Below the pieces are notes generated by a model. The model saw nothing but the letters and a program-made list of their open reading frames with translations, did not search any database and had not been told where the DNA came from. DNA of 64,000 nucleotides from Treponema sp. Marseille-Q3903 (lineage in GTDB: Bacteria; Spirochaetota; Spirochaetia; Treponematales; Treponemataceae): positions 930,001 through 994,000 of the forward strand of contig NZ_JACSEU010000001.1 in NCBI RefSeq assembly GCF_014334335.1. The letters run 5' to 3'. Position numbers and translations under genes: made by a program. The stretch's first letter is position 1, and each line of letters opens with the position of its first letter. Of this stretch, positions 24,247-31,996 are shown piece after piece.

Positions 24247-24321
24247 ATGATAAATAAAAATTTAAATTTTAGCAAAATCTTATCGGAAATTTTGTCAAAA
24301 ATCGTATTCTGCGGCAAATAG
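24247..24321 (+). CDS. Possible 24-aa leader peptide before gspD
   Basis: AAGGAGAG lies close upstream of an ATG that opens a frame of 24 residues (MINKNLNFSKILSEILSKIV, then FCGK). It stops 21 bp before the gspD start. The DNA of its second half is the element shared with the ssb upstream region, so the sequence may be kept for regulation and not for the peptide. No homologue is known to me. Confidence 0.35.
   Translation: MINKNLNFSKILSEILSKIVFCGK
24288..24321 (+). promoter_or_regulatory. Shared TTTTGTCAAAA element before gspD
   Basis: AATTTTGTCAAAAATCG (24288-24304) is identical to 11411-11427. The longer form, with TGCGGCAAATA eight bases further on, matches the ssb upstream region. See the separate finding. 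Confidence 0.5.
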
Positions 24322-24342
24322 TATTGTGGAGGTTAAAATATT

Positions 24343-26370
24343 TTGAGGCAGATGTTTTTTTCCGGTTGCGGAAAGTTTAAAAAGCTTGTGTTCTTTGTTC
24401 TGATTTTGGTGTTTGATTTTTTTTGTGTGGTTGCGAACGACGGATACTATAGTTGGGATTTTTCTGATTGCGATATTAAGGATATTCTTTTTGCCGTTTC
24501 AATTGACACCGGGATTTCCATAGTTCCTGATGATACTGTAAGCGGTAAAGGTAGCTTAAAGTTTGCAGGGAAAGAATTTGATGCTGCTTTTGAAGCGTTT
24601 TTGAAATCGGAGAGATTGTTTGTGAGCCGAGAACGTGATGTCTGGACTGTGAGCCGTTACTCACTTAGGAAAGAAAGGAATCTGTTATATTTAGATGTAT
24701 GCGATTTGACTCCTGTTCAGGTTGTTGAGAAATTATCAAAATCGATTAAAGGTGTGTTGACGTTTGATTCGTTGCCTGCTCAGAGGATTTCTGTTCATTT
24801 TTCAGGAATTACTGAGGAGAATTTGGTTGAAAGTTTGGCTAAACAGATAGGTGGATACACTGTTGTGCGCGGAGAACTTGGATATCATCTTGCGAAGAAA
24901 AATGAAAATAGACGTGTCGAATTTGGCGGTTCTGTTCTAGTTGAAAAAATAGATGACGGTTTTTCTGTTGACTTGAGAGAATGTAGTTTTACTGAAGTTG
25001 TCGAAAGGTTGTTTGAAATTGAAAAATTCAATGGAACTGATGTCAGTTTTTGTTTACTAGGTTGTAGTGATGCGAAAATTCAGAGATCTGTTTTTATTGG
25101 AGAAAATTTTTCGGATACTTTAAAAAAATTATGTTTACAAGCGGGCTGCAATTATGTATTTGAAGGTGATTTATTTTATTTTTTTGCAGATAGCAACTCA
25201 AAATCGGAAATCATCTCGGGTACAAGAAACTGGAGAAAATTTCAATTACGGTATACAAAGCCTCAGGATATTTTTTCCTTCATTTTTAAGAGGGTTGGAA
25301 AACTTGAAACAATTGCGCTTCCTGATGAAACTGCATTTTTGTGTTGCGCAAGCGAAAAAGAAAGTCTGGAAATTCAAAACTTATTATCTGAAGTGGACGT
25401 AAAGCAGTCTGTTTATCTTGTAAATCTGAAATACATAAAACCGTGCGAGCTTGTTGAACATCTTCCGCCTTGCGTCGAAAAAAATGCGCTTTTTTTTGCT
25501 GATGACAACAATTCGCTGTATTTTAGGGGAACCGAAGAAGCGTATAAAAATATGTGTTCTCAGATAGAGCTTTGTGACCGTCCTGTAAAACGTCTGACGT
25601 ATGATTTGCTTATCTTGCAATATGATGAAACGGGCTGCAACACATGGAGCTCATCGTTTGATTGTAAAAGGGTTTCTGCCGGAGATAAAAATAATATTTC
25701 CGTAGTTTTAGGTTCTGTGACAAGTTTTAACTTAAATATTGTGACTTCATTTGGGCTTGTGTTTGCAGCAGAACTTCAAAGTTCGATTGAGGAAAACAAA
25801 ACTAAAGTCTTTGCTGACACAACTCTTCACGGAGTTTCAGGAAAGCAGATCAGTTTTCAAAATACAAATACTTACAGATACAGGGATAATAATGTCGATC
25901 CTCAAACCGGAAAACCTGTTTATTCGGGTGTAACAAGGGAAATATCGTCCGGTATAAAACTTGACGTGCTCGGTTGGGTAAGCGGTGACAATCAGATTAC
26001 TAGCAGGGTGACTGCATCAGTTTCAAGACAGGGTACCGATATGTCTGCACAGACAGGAAACCCGCCGCCTACTTCTGAAAAAATTCTTACGACGGAAGTT
26101 TGCGGAAAGAGCGGGGAACCTGTTGTCTTAAGCGGTTTATTTCAGACTGCTGACAGTTTGCAGCAAAAGAGGACGCCTTTTCTTTCAAAAATTCCAATAA
26201 TTGGGCAGCTGTTTAAATCGAAAAAGCAGACAAATGAACAGAGCCAAATGGTTATCTATCTTGTTCCGCACCTTGACAATCAGAAAGCTGAAAAAAATGA
26301 GCAGAATTTTACAGAAGAATGGGCTAAAGAGCGAATTGAAAACTTGATTGAAATAATTGATGAAAAGTAA
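24343..26370 (+). CDS. gspD: Type II secretion secretin GspD
   Basis: Translation probably begins at TTG 24343 (GGAGG ten nucleotides upstream); an ATG lies three codons on. The 675-residue protein has a signal sequence (about 5-30), an N0-type domain (SWDFSDCDIKDILFAVSIDTGISIVP) and further periplasmic N-domains to about residue 420. The secretin core follows at about 440-640, with VFADTTLHGVSGKQISFQ, the segment TPFLSKIPIIGQLFKSKK and the closing MVIYLVPHL. Secretins form the outer-membrane gate. It is the first gene of an 11-gene plus-strand array (gspD to rhs) with gaps of 0-30 bp or overlaps. The C-terminal tail after the core is short. Confidence 0.9.
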   Translation: MRQMFFSGCGKFKKLVFFVLILVFDFFCVVANDGYYSWDFSDCDIKDILFAVSIDTGISIVPDDTVSGKGSLKFAGKEFDAAFEAFLKSERLFVSRERDVWTVSRYSLRKERNLLYLDVCDLTPVQVVEKLSKSIKGVLTFDSLPAQRISVHFSGITEENLVESLAKQIGGYTVVRGELGYHLAKKNENRRVEFGGSVLVEKIDDGFSVDLRECSFTEVVERLFEIEKFNGTDVSFCLLGCSDAKIQRSVFIGENFSDTLKKLCLQAGCNYVFEGDLFYFFADSNSKSEIISGTRNWRKFQLRYTKPQDIFSFIFKRVGKLETIALPDETAFLCCASEKESLEIQNLLSEVDVKQSVYLVNLKYIKPCELVEHLPPCVEKNALFFADDNNSLYFRGTEEAYKNMCSQIELCDRPVKRLTYDLLILQYDETGCNTWSSSFDCKRVSAGDKNNISVVLGSVTSFNLNIVTSFGLVFAAELQSSIEENKTKVFADTTLHGVSGKQISFQNTNTYRYRDNNVDPQTGKPVYSGVTREISSGIKLDVLGWVSGDNQITSRVTASVSRQGTDMSAQTGNPPPTSEKILTTEVCGKSGEPVVLSGLFQTADSLQQKRTPFLSKIPIIGQLFKSKKQTNEQSQMVIYLVPHLDNQKAEKNEQNFTEEWAKERIENLIEIIDEK

Positions 26371-26396
26371 AAAAGACGGAGATTTAGGAGGCAAAG

Positions 26397-27911
26397 ATGA
26401 GTGATTTTATTTTTAAGCTGACACCGGCGTACTGTCTCTACAATGGAGTTGCGGTCAAAGAGCAGCATGGATGTAAAATTTTTTTTATAATCGAAAATTT
26501 TGAAAACGAAATCCTGAAAAACAGTTTAAGGCGTGCATTCGACAGATATCTTGAAGATATTCTTTTGATAGACGGTTGTCCCTCTGAATATCAAGGTTTT
26601 TCTCAGATTGATTTTGTAGAAGGGAAACGCGAAGAGATAAGAAATTATGTTTCGGGGCTTTTCAAATCGAATGGCGAAAATCTGCCGTCTTTACAAGAAA
26701 ATGATAACAACAGTGACGAGGCTGCGGCTGTCATTCTTTTGGAGAGCATTTTGTCTGAAGCGAGAAAGGAAAATGCGACAGATATCCATATCGAAAAAAA
26801 TTGTGTCAAATTTCGGATAAATGGAATGTTGAAAACCCATGTCAGCTTGCTTCCTGAAAAAACTGTTGAACTTGTTCAGCGAATAAAACTTCTTGCCGGA
26901 ATGAATGTCCTTGAAAAACGAAAAAGTCAGGACGGACATTTTGTTCACGGGAATTCCAATCCTCTTTTTTTGCGTGTTTCGACAATTCCTGTCATTGGGA
27001 AAGAATATTCGGGAGATGAATCGCTTGTGATTCGTCTACTAGATACCGCAAGAGTTCCTCTCGCAATAGACTCTCTTGGTTTTAATCAGACGCAGATGGA
27101 AAAAATAAAAATGCTTGAAGGATACAAATGCGGACTTGTTGTCGTCTGCGGACCCACAGGATCCGGAAAATCTACGACAGTTGCATCAATTCTGCTTGAA
27201 ATTCAAAAGAAAATGTGCGGGCAATTAAAGATTATCAGCCTTGAAGATCCTCCTGAATATGTGATTCCCGGCGTTTCACAGATTCACGCCGGCAGTCAGG
27301 AAAACGGAGATAAATGTTCTTTTTCGGAATCGCTTGACCATATTTTCAGGCAAGACCCTGACGTAATCATGATTGGCGAGATAAGAGATGAGACGAGCGC
27401 AAACGCAGCGTTGAGGGCGGCACTGACAGGGCATCTTGTTTTTGCGACGCTTCACACGGGCAGCGCTGCCGAATCGATTTTGCGTCTGGAAAATCTAGGA
27501 TTAGACAGGGACATTTTGGCGTCTGTATTGCAGGGGGTAATCTGTCAAGAGCTGAACTATTTTGATGAAAAAGTCAGGCTCTACGCAGATATTGCAATAC
27601 CAAATTCGCGGTTTATAAAATCTATCTCAGTTACAAAAGATGAAGATTCAATTGATCAGCTGATGGAGCATTTTACAAATTATTCTGAAATCTTTGACAG
27701 AACTCTCGCTGTTTTGACAGGCAGAAATCAATTTTCGCAAGAAAATGCAGTTGAGTTGGAAGCGGGCGAGCCGATCGTTCTCGAGCAAAATGCCATTGTT
27801 GAGAAAAAATCAGTGTCTGCTTCAAAAACTAATGTTGAAATTGAAAAACAGCTGTGGAAAAGCAAAAGAGGAGCGCAGCGTGAAAGGAAAATTCACAAGA
27901 GAATTGTATGA
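26397..27911 (+). CDS. gspE: Type II secretion ATPase GspE
   Basis: The AAA-type motor of the secretion system. Walker A is GPTGSGKSTT near residues 252-261. The Asp and His boxes and Walker B are visible as ISLEDPPEY, QDPDVIMIGEIRD near 320-332 and ATLHTGSA near 350. The N-terminal domain is shorter than usual. The tetracysteine zinc module normally found after the His box is absent; the region reads VICQELNYFDEKVRLYADIA with one cysteine only, so the C-terminal part is reduced. The last 30 bp overlap the start of gspF. TAGGAGG precedes the ATG. Confidence 0.92.
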   Translation: MSDFIFKLTPAYCLYNGVAVKEQHGCKIFFIIENFENEILKNSLRRAFDRYLEDILLIDGCPSEYQGFSQIDFVEGKREEIRNYVSGLFKSNGENLPSLQENDNNSDEAAAVILLESILSEARKENATDIHIEKNCVKFRINGMLKTHVSLLPEKTVELVQRIKLLAGMNVLEKRKSQDGHFVHGNSNPLFLRVSTIPVIGKEYSGDESLVIRLLDTARVPLAIDSLGFNQTQMEKIKMLEGYKCGLVVVCGPTGSGKSTTVASILLEIQKKMCGQLKIISLEDPPEYVIPGVSQIHAGSQENGDKCSFSESLDHIFRQDPDVIMIGEIRDETSANAALRAALTGHLVFATLHTGSAAESILRLENLGLDRDILASVLQGVICQELNYFDEKVRLYADIAIPNSRFIKSISVTKDEDSIDQLMEHFTNYSEIFDRTLAVLTGRNQFSQENAVELEAGEPIVLEQNAIVEKKSVSASKTNVEIEKQLWKSKRGAQRERKIHKRIV

Positions 27912-28767
27912 ACTTTATGCAAAGCAAAACATTGGACTTGCAGAATGCTTGCGTATCATCAGTCATAAGCCGGGCAGAAAAAAAGATTTTGTAAAAAAAA
28001 CTGCTGAATATCTTCATAAATCGCTGGAAGATGGGAATTTTTTATCGAACGCTATGAAAACGTGCCCTTATTTTGATTTCGACGATATCTATATTTCTTT
28101 CATCAGAATTGCGGAGAAGACAGGAAAGTTTAAAGAAACAATCAGATACCTTATGAAGAAAATAGAACGTCAAGATGAAAGTCGAAATAAAGTTTTCGGC
28201 GCTATCATTTATCCGATTTTTGTCGTCGTTATCTCGGTTGTCGCATGTGTCTTTGTCTGTGCATATCTGAAAAAAGGAAGCATCGCTGATGTGTTTTGTT
28301 ACGTTGCGATTTTATCAGGAGCCTGTATTTTAATGCTTTTGATGATTGTCAAGTTTATTGGAGAAAACAAAACTTATGAGGCATTTCTCGCTGCCGATTT
28401 TCTGGTCAAAGCCGGATGCGGTATTTCTGCGGCAGTCGAATGTGCTGCCGGAATTGTTGGAAACAATACAAAAACCGGAAGGATTTTTAAGACTGCTAAA
28501 GAAAAACTTGAATATGGCTTTGATTTAAAAAGAGCTTTTTGTACCGATGGCAATTTTTCCGACGCTTTTTATTATGCAGATATTTCAGGAAATCAAACAG
28601 ATGTTTTTGAAAAGATTGCAATTTATCTGAATCAAAAAGATGAGAAAAAGAGAAAAGTTTGCCTTGTTTTGATTGAACCTGTTTTTATCTTGGTCACAGG
28701 TGTTTTTCTGTTTTCACTGATTTTAAAATTTATGGTTCCGTATTTGACGGATTTTAATTGGGTTTAA
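27880..28767 (+). CDS. gspF: Type II secretion inner-membrane platform protein GspF
   Basis: The GTG at 27880, six nucleotides after GAGGAG, is the likely start; the gene overlaps gspE by 32 bp in another frame. The 295-residue product contains both GspF cytoplasmic domains (ELYAKQNIGLAECLRIISHKPG ... IRIAEKTGKFKETIRYL; and FLVKAGCGISAAVECAAGIVG ... YADISGNQTDVFEKI) and three hydrophobic segments (near 105-125, 135-155 and 265-290). Typical GspF is about 400 residues, so this lacks the N-terminal cytoplasmic extension. It would bridge the ATPase and the pseudopilus. Confidence 0.85.
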   Translation: MKGKFTRELYELYAKQNIGLAECLRIISHKPGRKKDFVKKTAEYLHKSLEDGNFLSNAMKTCPYFDFDDIYISFIRIAEKTGKFKETIRYLMKKIERQDESRNKVFGAIIYPIFVVVISVVACVFVCAYLKKGSIADVFCYVAILSGACILMLLMIVKFIGENKTYEAFLAADFLVKAGCGISAAVECAAGIVGNNTKTGRIFKTAKEKLEYGFDLKRAFCTDGNFSDAFYYADISGNQTDVFEKIAIYLNQKDEKKRKVCLVLIEPVFILVTGVFLFSLILKFMVPYLTDFNWV

Positions 28768-28779
28768 GGAGGTTTGAAA

Positions 28780-29295
28780 TTGAATTTTAGAGCGTTGCTT
28801 TTTTTGAGGAGGAGTAGTGGAAAGTTTAAAAGAAAACGAATGTGCGGATTTCATCAATCTGAAGGATTTACGTTTATCGAAACAATCGTCGTCATCGCAA
28901 TCGGGACAATTCTTTCTGCAGGATGCGTATATTCAGGAGAAAAACTCATCGCAATTGCGCGAAAAGCGGCAGCAAAAAGCCAGATTGGGCAGTTCAGCTC
29001 CGCATTGCAGACGTATTTCCTCGATTGTGGCAGATTCCCGACAACGGAACAAGGACTTAAAGCTCTGTGGGAAAAACCGGTTTTCTATCCTGTACCGGAA
29101 AATTGGAACGGACCATACGTTGACCGTCAACCCGGTTCTGATCCGTGGGGAACCGATTTTAAGTATATCAGCGCTGAAAGTTCCTCTCTGCCGTCAGAGG
29201 TTCCTTCGAATCTGCCCTTTGTACTTATCTCATACGGAGCGGATAAAAAAGAAGGCGGTCAAGGAGATGACAGTGACATTGTTTCCTGGAAGTAA
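28780..29295 (+). CDS. gspG: Major pseudopilin GspG
   Basis: The probable start is TTG 28780, seven nucleotides after AAGGAGG; an ATG at 28840 would give a shorter leader. The product has a class III prepilin signal, EGFTFIETIVVIAIG, with cleavage expected between G and F and the Glu at +5 kept. The body has the GspG hallmarks: FLDCGRFPTTEQGLKALWEKP, WNGPYVDRQPGSDPWGTDFKYI and the calcium-loop-like SYGADKKEGGQGDDSDIVSW at the end. It is the piston subunit of the system. The leader is unusually long and basic (FKRKRMCGFHQS). No prepilin peptidase gene is in this window. Confidence 0.9.
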   Translation: MNFRALLFLRRSSGKFKRKRMCGFHQSEGFTFIETIVVIAIGTILSAGCVYSGEKLIAIARKAAAKSQIGQFSSALQTYFLDCGRFPTTEQGLKALWEKPVFYPVPENWNGPYVDRQPGSDPWGTDFKYISAESSSLPSEVPSNLPFVLISYGADKKEGGQGDDSDIVSWK

Positions 29296-29464
29296 GATTG
29301 CTGTTGTTTCGATTGTTCTAGTGTTCACAGCTTTTACGCTTGTCACAAACTGCGTGCGCACACAAAAAAAACTTGAAATTCAAAACAATCGTCATCAGCT
29401 GGAAATTGTAAAAAAACATCTTGATGAACAGAACAAACTTGAAATTGCCGGAAGCCGAATATGA
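29273..29464 (+). CDS. Small bitopic membrane protein in the secretion operon
   Basis: A GTG at 29273, six nucleotides after AAGGAG, opens a 63-residue frame overlapping the gspG end by 23 bp. The product has one membrane helix (KIAVVSIVLVFTAFTLVTNCV) followed by a charged, Gln/Glu/Lys-rich helix (QKKLEIQNNRHQLEIVKKHL), likely a coiled coil. An ATG at 29267 is the alternative start but sits too close to the ribosome site. Its operon position suggests an assembly component that stands in for one of the missing Gsp proteins (C, L, M or a minor pseudopilin). This is an inference from location and topology. Confidence 0.6.
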   Translation: MTLFPGSKIAVVSIVLVFTAFTLVTNCVRTQKKLEIQNNRHQLEIVKKHLDEQNKLEIAGSRI

Positions 29465-29474
29465 GACAATCGAT

Positions 29475-29840
29475 ATGAAATATTTTGAGATTATTTTAGT
29501 TGTGATAATGATGACTTTGCTTTCATCAGCAATGGCCGGGAGCGTTTCATCTGTTCATAAAGTCATCGAAAAATCGGAAAAAAGCCGCAGGGAATTAGAT
29601 TCGTTTGTGTTTATTTCAGATAGTTTTAGAAAAACGTGCAATGGAAAATGTTTTTCAAATCTTGAAGAATGGCAAGTTACGTGCAGAGTTATGTGGAATC
29701 TTGAGTATATAGGATGGGCAGACGCTGAAGATTTTATGAAAGTCGAAGCTGAGCCTGATGAAAAACTTTACTACGGCAGATGGAGCGGCCCTGATGGAAA
29801 TGGAGAAGTTTATTGCAGATGTCATGGAAAGAAAATGTAG
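29475..29840 (+). CDS. Pseudopilin-like protein without a canonical prepilin leader
   Basis: The chosen ATG is 10 nt after the stop of the small membrane gene. The 121-residue product begins MKYFEIILVVIMMTLLSSAMAG, which resembles the hydrophobic helix of pseudopilins (FTLIEILVVI) but lacks the Gly-1 residue and the usual Glu+5 spacing. A cysteine-containing domain follows (FRKTCNGKCFSN, WQVTCRVMWNLEY, CRCHGKKM). It could be a minor pseudopilin (H/I/J position) that is not processed by the standard peptidase, or another membrane subunit. An in-frame upstream TTG/ATG at 29421-29424 would lengthen it by 18 residues. Confidence 0.55.
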   Translation: MKYFEIILVVIMMTLLSSAMAGSVSSVHKVIEKSEKSRRELDSFVFISDSFRKTCNGKCFSNLEEWQVTCRVMWNLEYIGWADAEDFMKVEAEPDEKLYYGRWSGPDGNGEVYCRCHGKKM

Positions 29841-30946
29841 TTCATAAAAATGATGCCGAACGATATAAAATTGCAGTCCCATTTAATTTTTTGTTCGGTA
29901 AAAAAAGGCAAAAGTATATTTCATCGGAATTGGAAAAACGACATCCGTGTTTTACAGATGATTTCGGGTTTGATTCAGTTTTGACTTTGGTACATGGAAA
30001 ACCTATGCTCGACGTTGTTGTTGCAAAAAAAATAAAGCTCGAAGAAAACATCGCTGACTTAAAAAAAAGAAAATTTGTTTACGCTGCCGGATTTGTGTTT
30101 TTTGTCATCTGTCTTTTGCTCTTTTCCTTCGTTATTGTTTTTAATCACAAGAATGATAAGACAAAGGCGTTTGAAAATGATGAAAAAGAAGACGGTGTTG
30201 AACAAACAAATGTGCAGTATTCTGCTGGGGCAGATGGTTTTTCCGGTTTTGATTTTTGTGATTTTTTATTTGAAATTGTTGGAAAAAATAACGGGCGAAT
30301 CAGAGAGCTGTCATTAAAGTACGATTGTTTTACACAGACAGTTGAAGCTTTAGCAAAAGGTATTTATCCCGAACAGTTCTCTGAAATTTATTCGGATTTG
30401 TTTATTTTGCCTGTCAGTTATGAATCGGAAGTTCCTGTTTTAAAATGTAAGTATAAAGGAAAAGTCAAAATCGATAAAAAAAACGAAACATGCGATTTAA
30501 AAAGCTTTTTGCCGCGAATCAGAAAAGTGCTTGTTCAGTGTGATGGCGATCTTATCGAGGAAAGCATAAATCCGATTTTGTTTAGGTTTAATTACGGCGA
30601 TGTGGAAAAAATCTTGAGGGAAATCGATTGTGTCTGCAAAGATGAAAATGTAGGAATTACGCAATTCGATATTGCTGAAAATCAAAAGACAATTTTATTT
30701 GATAAAGATGTCAGCTACTGTGACGGGATAAAACTTAAAAACATCTGTGACAACATCAGGCTGTTTGATGTTCGTGTAAAACACGTAAAAAAGACAACTA
30801 TATCTGAGAAAAAAGCTACTGAAATGAAAATCGCAAAAAACATTGCAAAAAACATCACAAAAATCGGGGAAGTGAAGTATCAAGACGGGACAACTAATGT
30901 CTTTTACAAAGACTCAAACGGGAAATTAGTCAAGGAGAGAATGTGA
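29813..30946 (+). CDS. Bitopic inner-membrane protein of the secretion operon, unassigned
   Basis: The TTG at 29813 is seven nucleotides after GGAG and overlaps the preceding gene by 28 bp. The 377-residue product has about 85 cytoplasmic residues, one membrane helix (FVYAAGFVFFVICLLLFSFVIVF, about 87-110) and about 265 periplasmic residues with beta-rich and ferredoxin-like character (IEESINPILFRFNYGDVEKILREID). This topology and its place after the pseudopilins match GspL or PilN/O-like assembly proteins, but the actin-like cytoplasmic domain of GspL is missing. The C-terminal segment ISEKKATEMKIAKNIAKNITKIGEV is basic and helical. Function is unproven. Confidence 0.6.
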   Translation: MQMSWKENVVHKNDAERYKIAVPFNFLFGKKRQKYISSELEKRHPCFTDDFGFDSVLTLVHGKPMLDVVVAKKIKLEENIADLKKRKFVYAAGFVFFVICLLLFSFVIVFNHKNDKTKAFENDEKEDGVEQTNVQYSAGADGFSGFDFCDFLFEIVGKNNGRIRELSLKYDCFTQTVEALAKGIYPEQFSEIYSDLFILPVSYESEVPVLKCKYKGKVKIDKKNETCDLKSFLPRIRKVLVQCDGDLIEESINPILFRFNYGDVEKILREIDCVCKDENVGITQFDIAENQKTILFDKDVSYCDGIKLKNICDNIRLFDVRVKHVKKTTISEKKATEMKIAKNIAKNITKIGEVKYQDGTTNVFYKDSNGKLVKERM

Positions 30947-31542
30947 ATAGAAAAAGTACAGTTTTTAGCTTAATCATCGGTTTTATGATTTTTTTTACGG
31001 GATGCGTTTCAAAACCTCATTTCAGCGGAAAAGGAGACATGTGCGGAATGATTCTCGATGAAAACAACAAGCCTATCTCTGACTTTATTATTTATTGCAA
31101 TTCCGGCCCACTTTTTTTTGGGGCAGCAAGTACAAATGCAGAAGGTATTTTTGTCTTTCACGATGTTCCATCGGGAGAGTACTCCCTGTACGGCGAAAAA
31201 AACGGTTTTGTAAAAATGAAAAAAACAGGCTATTTTTTCAACGACAGAACAAAACTTTTCTGTTGCCAATTGATATCAGCTTCTACCGCATTTTGTAAAA
31301 TCGATAAATATTTGAAAAACGGAGAAATAGAAAACGCCGCAGAGCTCGTTGAAAAAATCTGTTTTGAAAAAGACTCTGTGCTCGCTTCTGTTGTCATTTC
31401 TTATCAGATTTACCTTTTGTCTTTTGACACAAACAAAAACAAAAATAAAAAGAAAATCGAAAAATTTATAAAAAGGCTTCGGGAATTAAAATCGATTGAC
31501 TGCAAAAATTATGCAGATGAAATGGAGGAAAAATTATTATGA
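30943..31542 (+). CDS. Lipoprotein with carboxypeptidase-regulatory-like domain
   Basis: It starts at a GTG that overlaps the previous stop (ATGTGA). The 199-residue product has a lipoprotein signal ending FFTGC. Residues about 30-95 form a CarboxypepD-regulatory-like beta-sandwich (GMILDENNKPISDFIIYCNSG, STNAEGIFVFHDVPSGEYSLYGEKNGFV). The rest is helical and basic (NKNKNKKKIEKFIKRLRELK). It could be a periplasmic accessory or a pilotin-like factor for the secretin, judging from position only. Translation appears coupled to both neighbours. Confidence 0.6.
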   Translation: MNRKSTVFSLIIGFMIFFTGCVSKPHFSGKGDMCGMILDENNKPISDFIIYCNSGPLFFGAASTNAEGIFVFHDVPSGEYSLYGEKNGFVKMKKTGYFFNDRTKLFCCQLISASTAFCKIDKYLKNGEIENAAELVEKICFEKDSVLASVVISYQIYLLSFDTNKNKNKKKIEKFIKRLRELKSIDCKNYADEMEEKLL

Positions 31543-31985
31543 AAATATTGTTTATAAAAAATAGCCTTGCACTTGTCATTTTTGCATTTTTTATGATAAC
31601 AGGATGTTCTTGTTTTGCTGAAAACAATATTCCGTATATTGTCGACGCAACTGTGGAAATGAAAGAATCATCATCAGAATACGAAATATGTGGACTAGAT
31701 CTTTATTTTTTGAATAAGTCTGAAAGCGATGTCGAATCATTTACAATCTCTTTCTTTTTGTTTGATAAAGACGGTAATCCTATATCGACTGGGAAAAGCA
31801 ACATCGTGCTGACGATTGAAAAGCAAATTGAAAAAGAAAAACCGTTCACGACGTGTATCAGCCTTGATAAATACTTCAACGTCGTCCCCGATGAAATATA
31901 CGGAATAGATTATCTTTACGTCAGCAGAATTGAATATTCTGACGGTTCTGTGTGGTCTGACCCATTTGGAATGAAGCGTTTTTGA
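31539..31985 (+). CDS. Small lipoprotein of the secretion operon
   Basis: Its ATG overlaps the previous stop by 4 bp (ATGA). The 148-residue product has a signal with MITGCSCFA, a probable lipobox, and a beta-rich domain (VDATVEMKESSSEYEICGLDLYFLNKSE, FTISFFLFDKDGNPIS). It resembles a FxLYD-like sandwich, but I would not name a family with certainty. Two lipoproteins in a row in a secretin operon make a pilotin role for one of them possible. Confidence 0.55.
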   Translation: MKILFIKNSLALVIFAFFMITGCSCFAENNIPYIVDATVEMKESSSEYEICGLDLYFLNKSESDVESFTISFFLFDKDGNPISTGKSNIVLTIEKQIEKEKPFTTCISLDKYFNVVPDEIYGIDYLYVSRIEYSDGSVWSDPFGMKRF

Positions 31986-31996
31986 AAGGGGGGGAG

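Noticed and set aside
28817-29266. A long frame that overlaps gspG with its own GGAGG before a GTG
   Set aside because: Its first 150 codons have no protein-like pattern and run in the wrong frame across gspG. Only the 3' end (from 29273) encodes a plausible membrane protein, which is reported alone.
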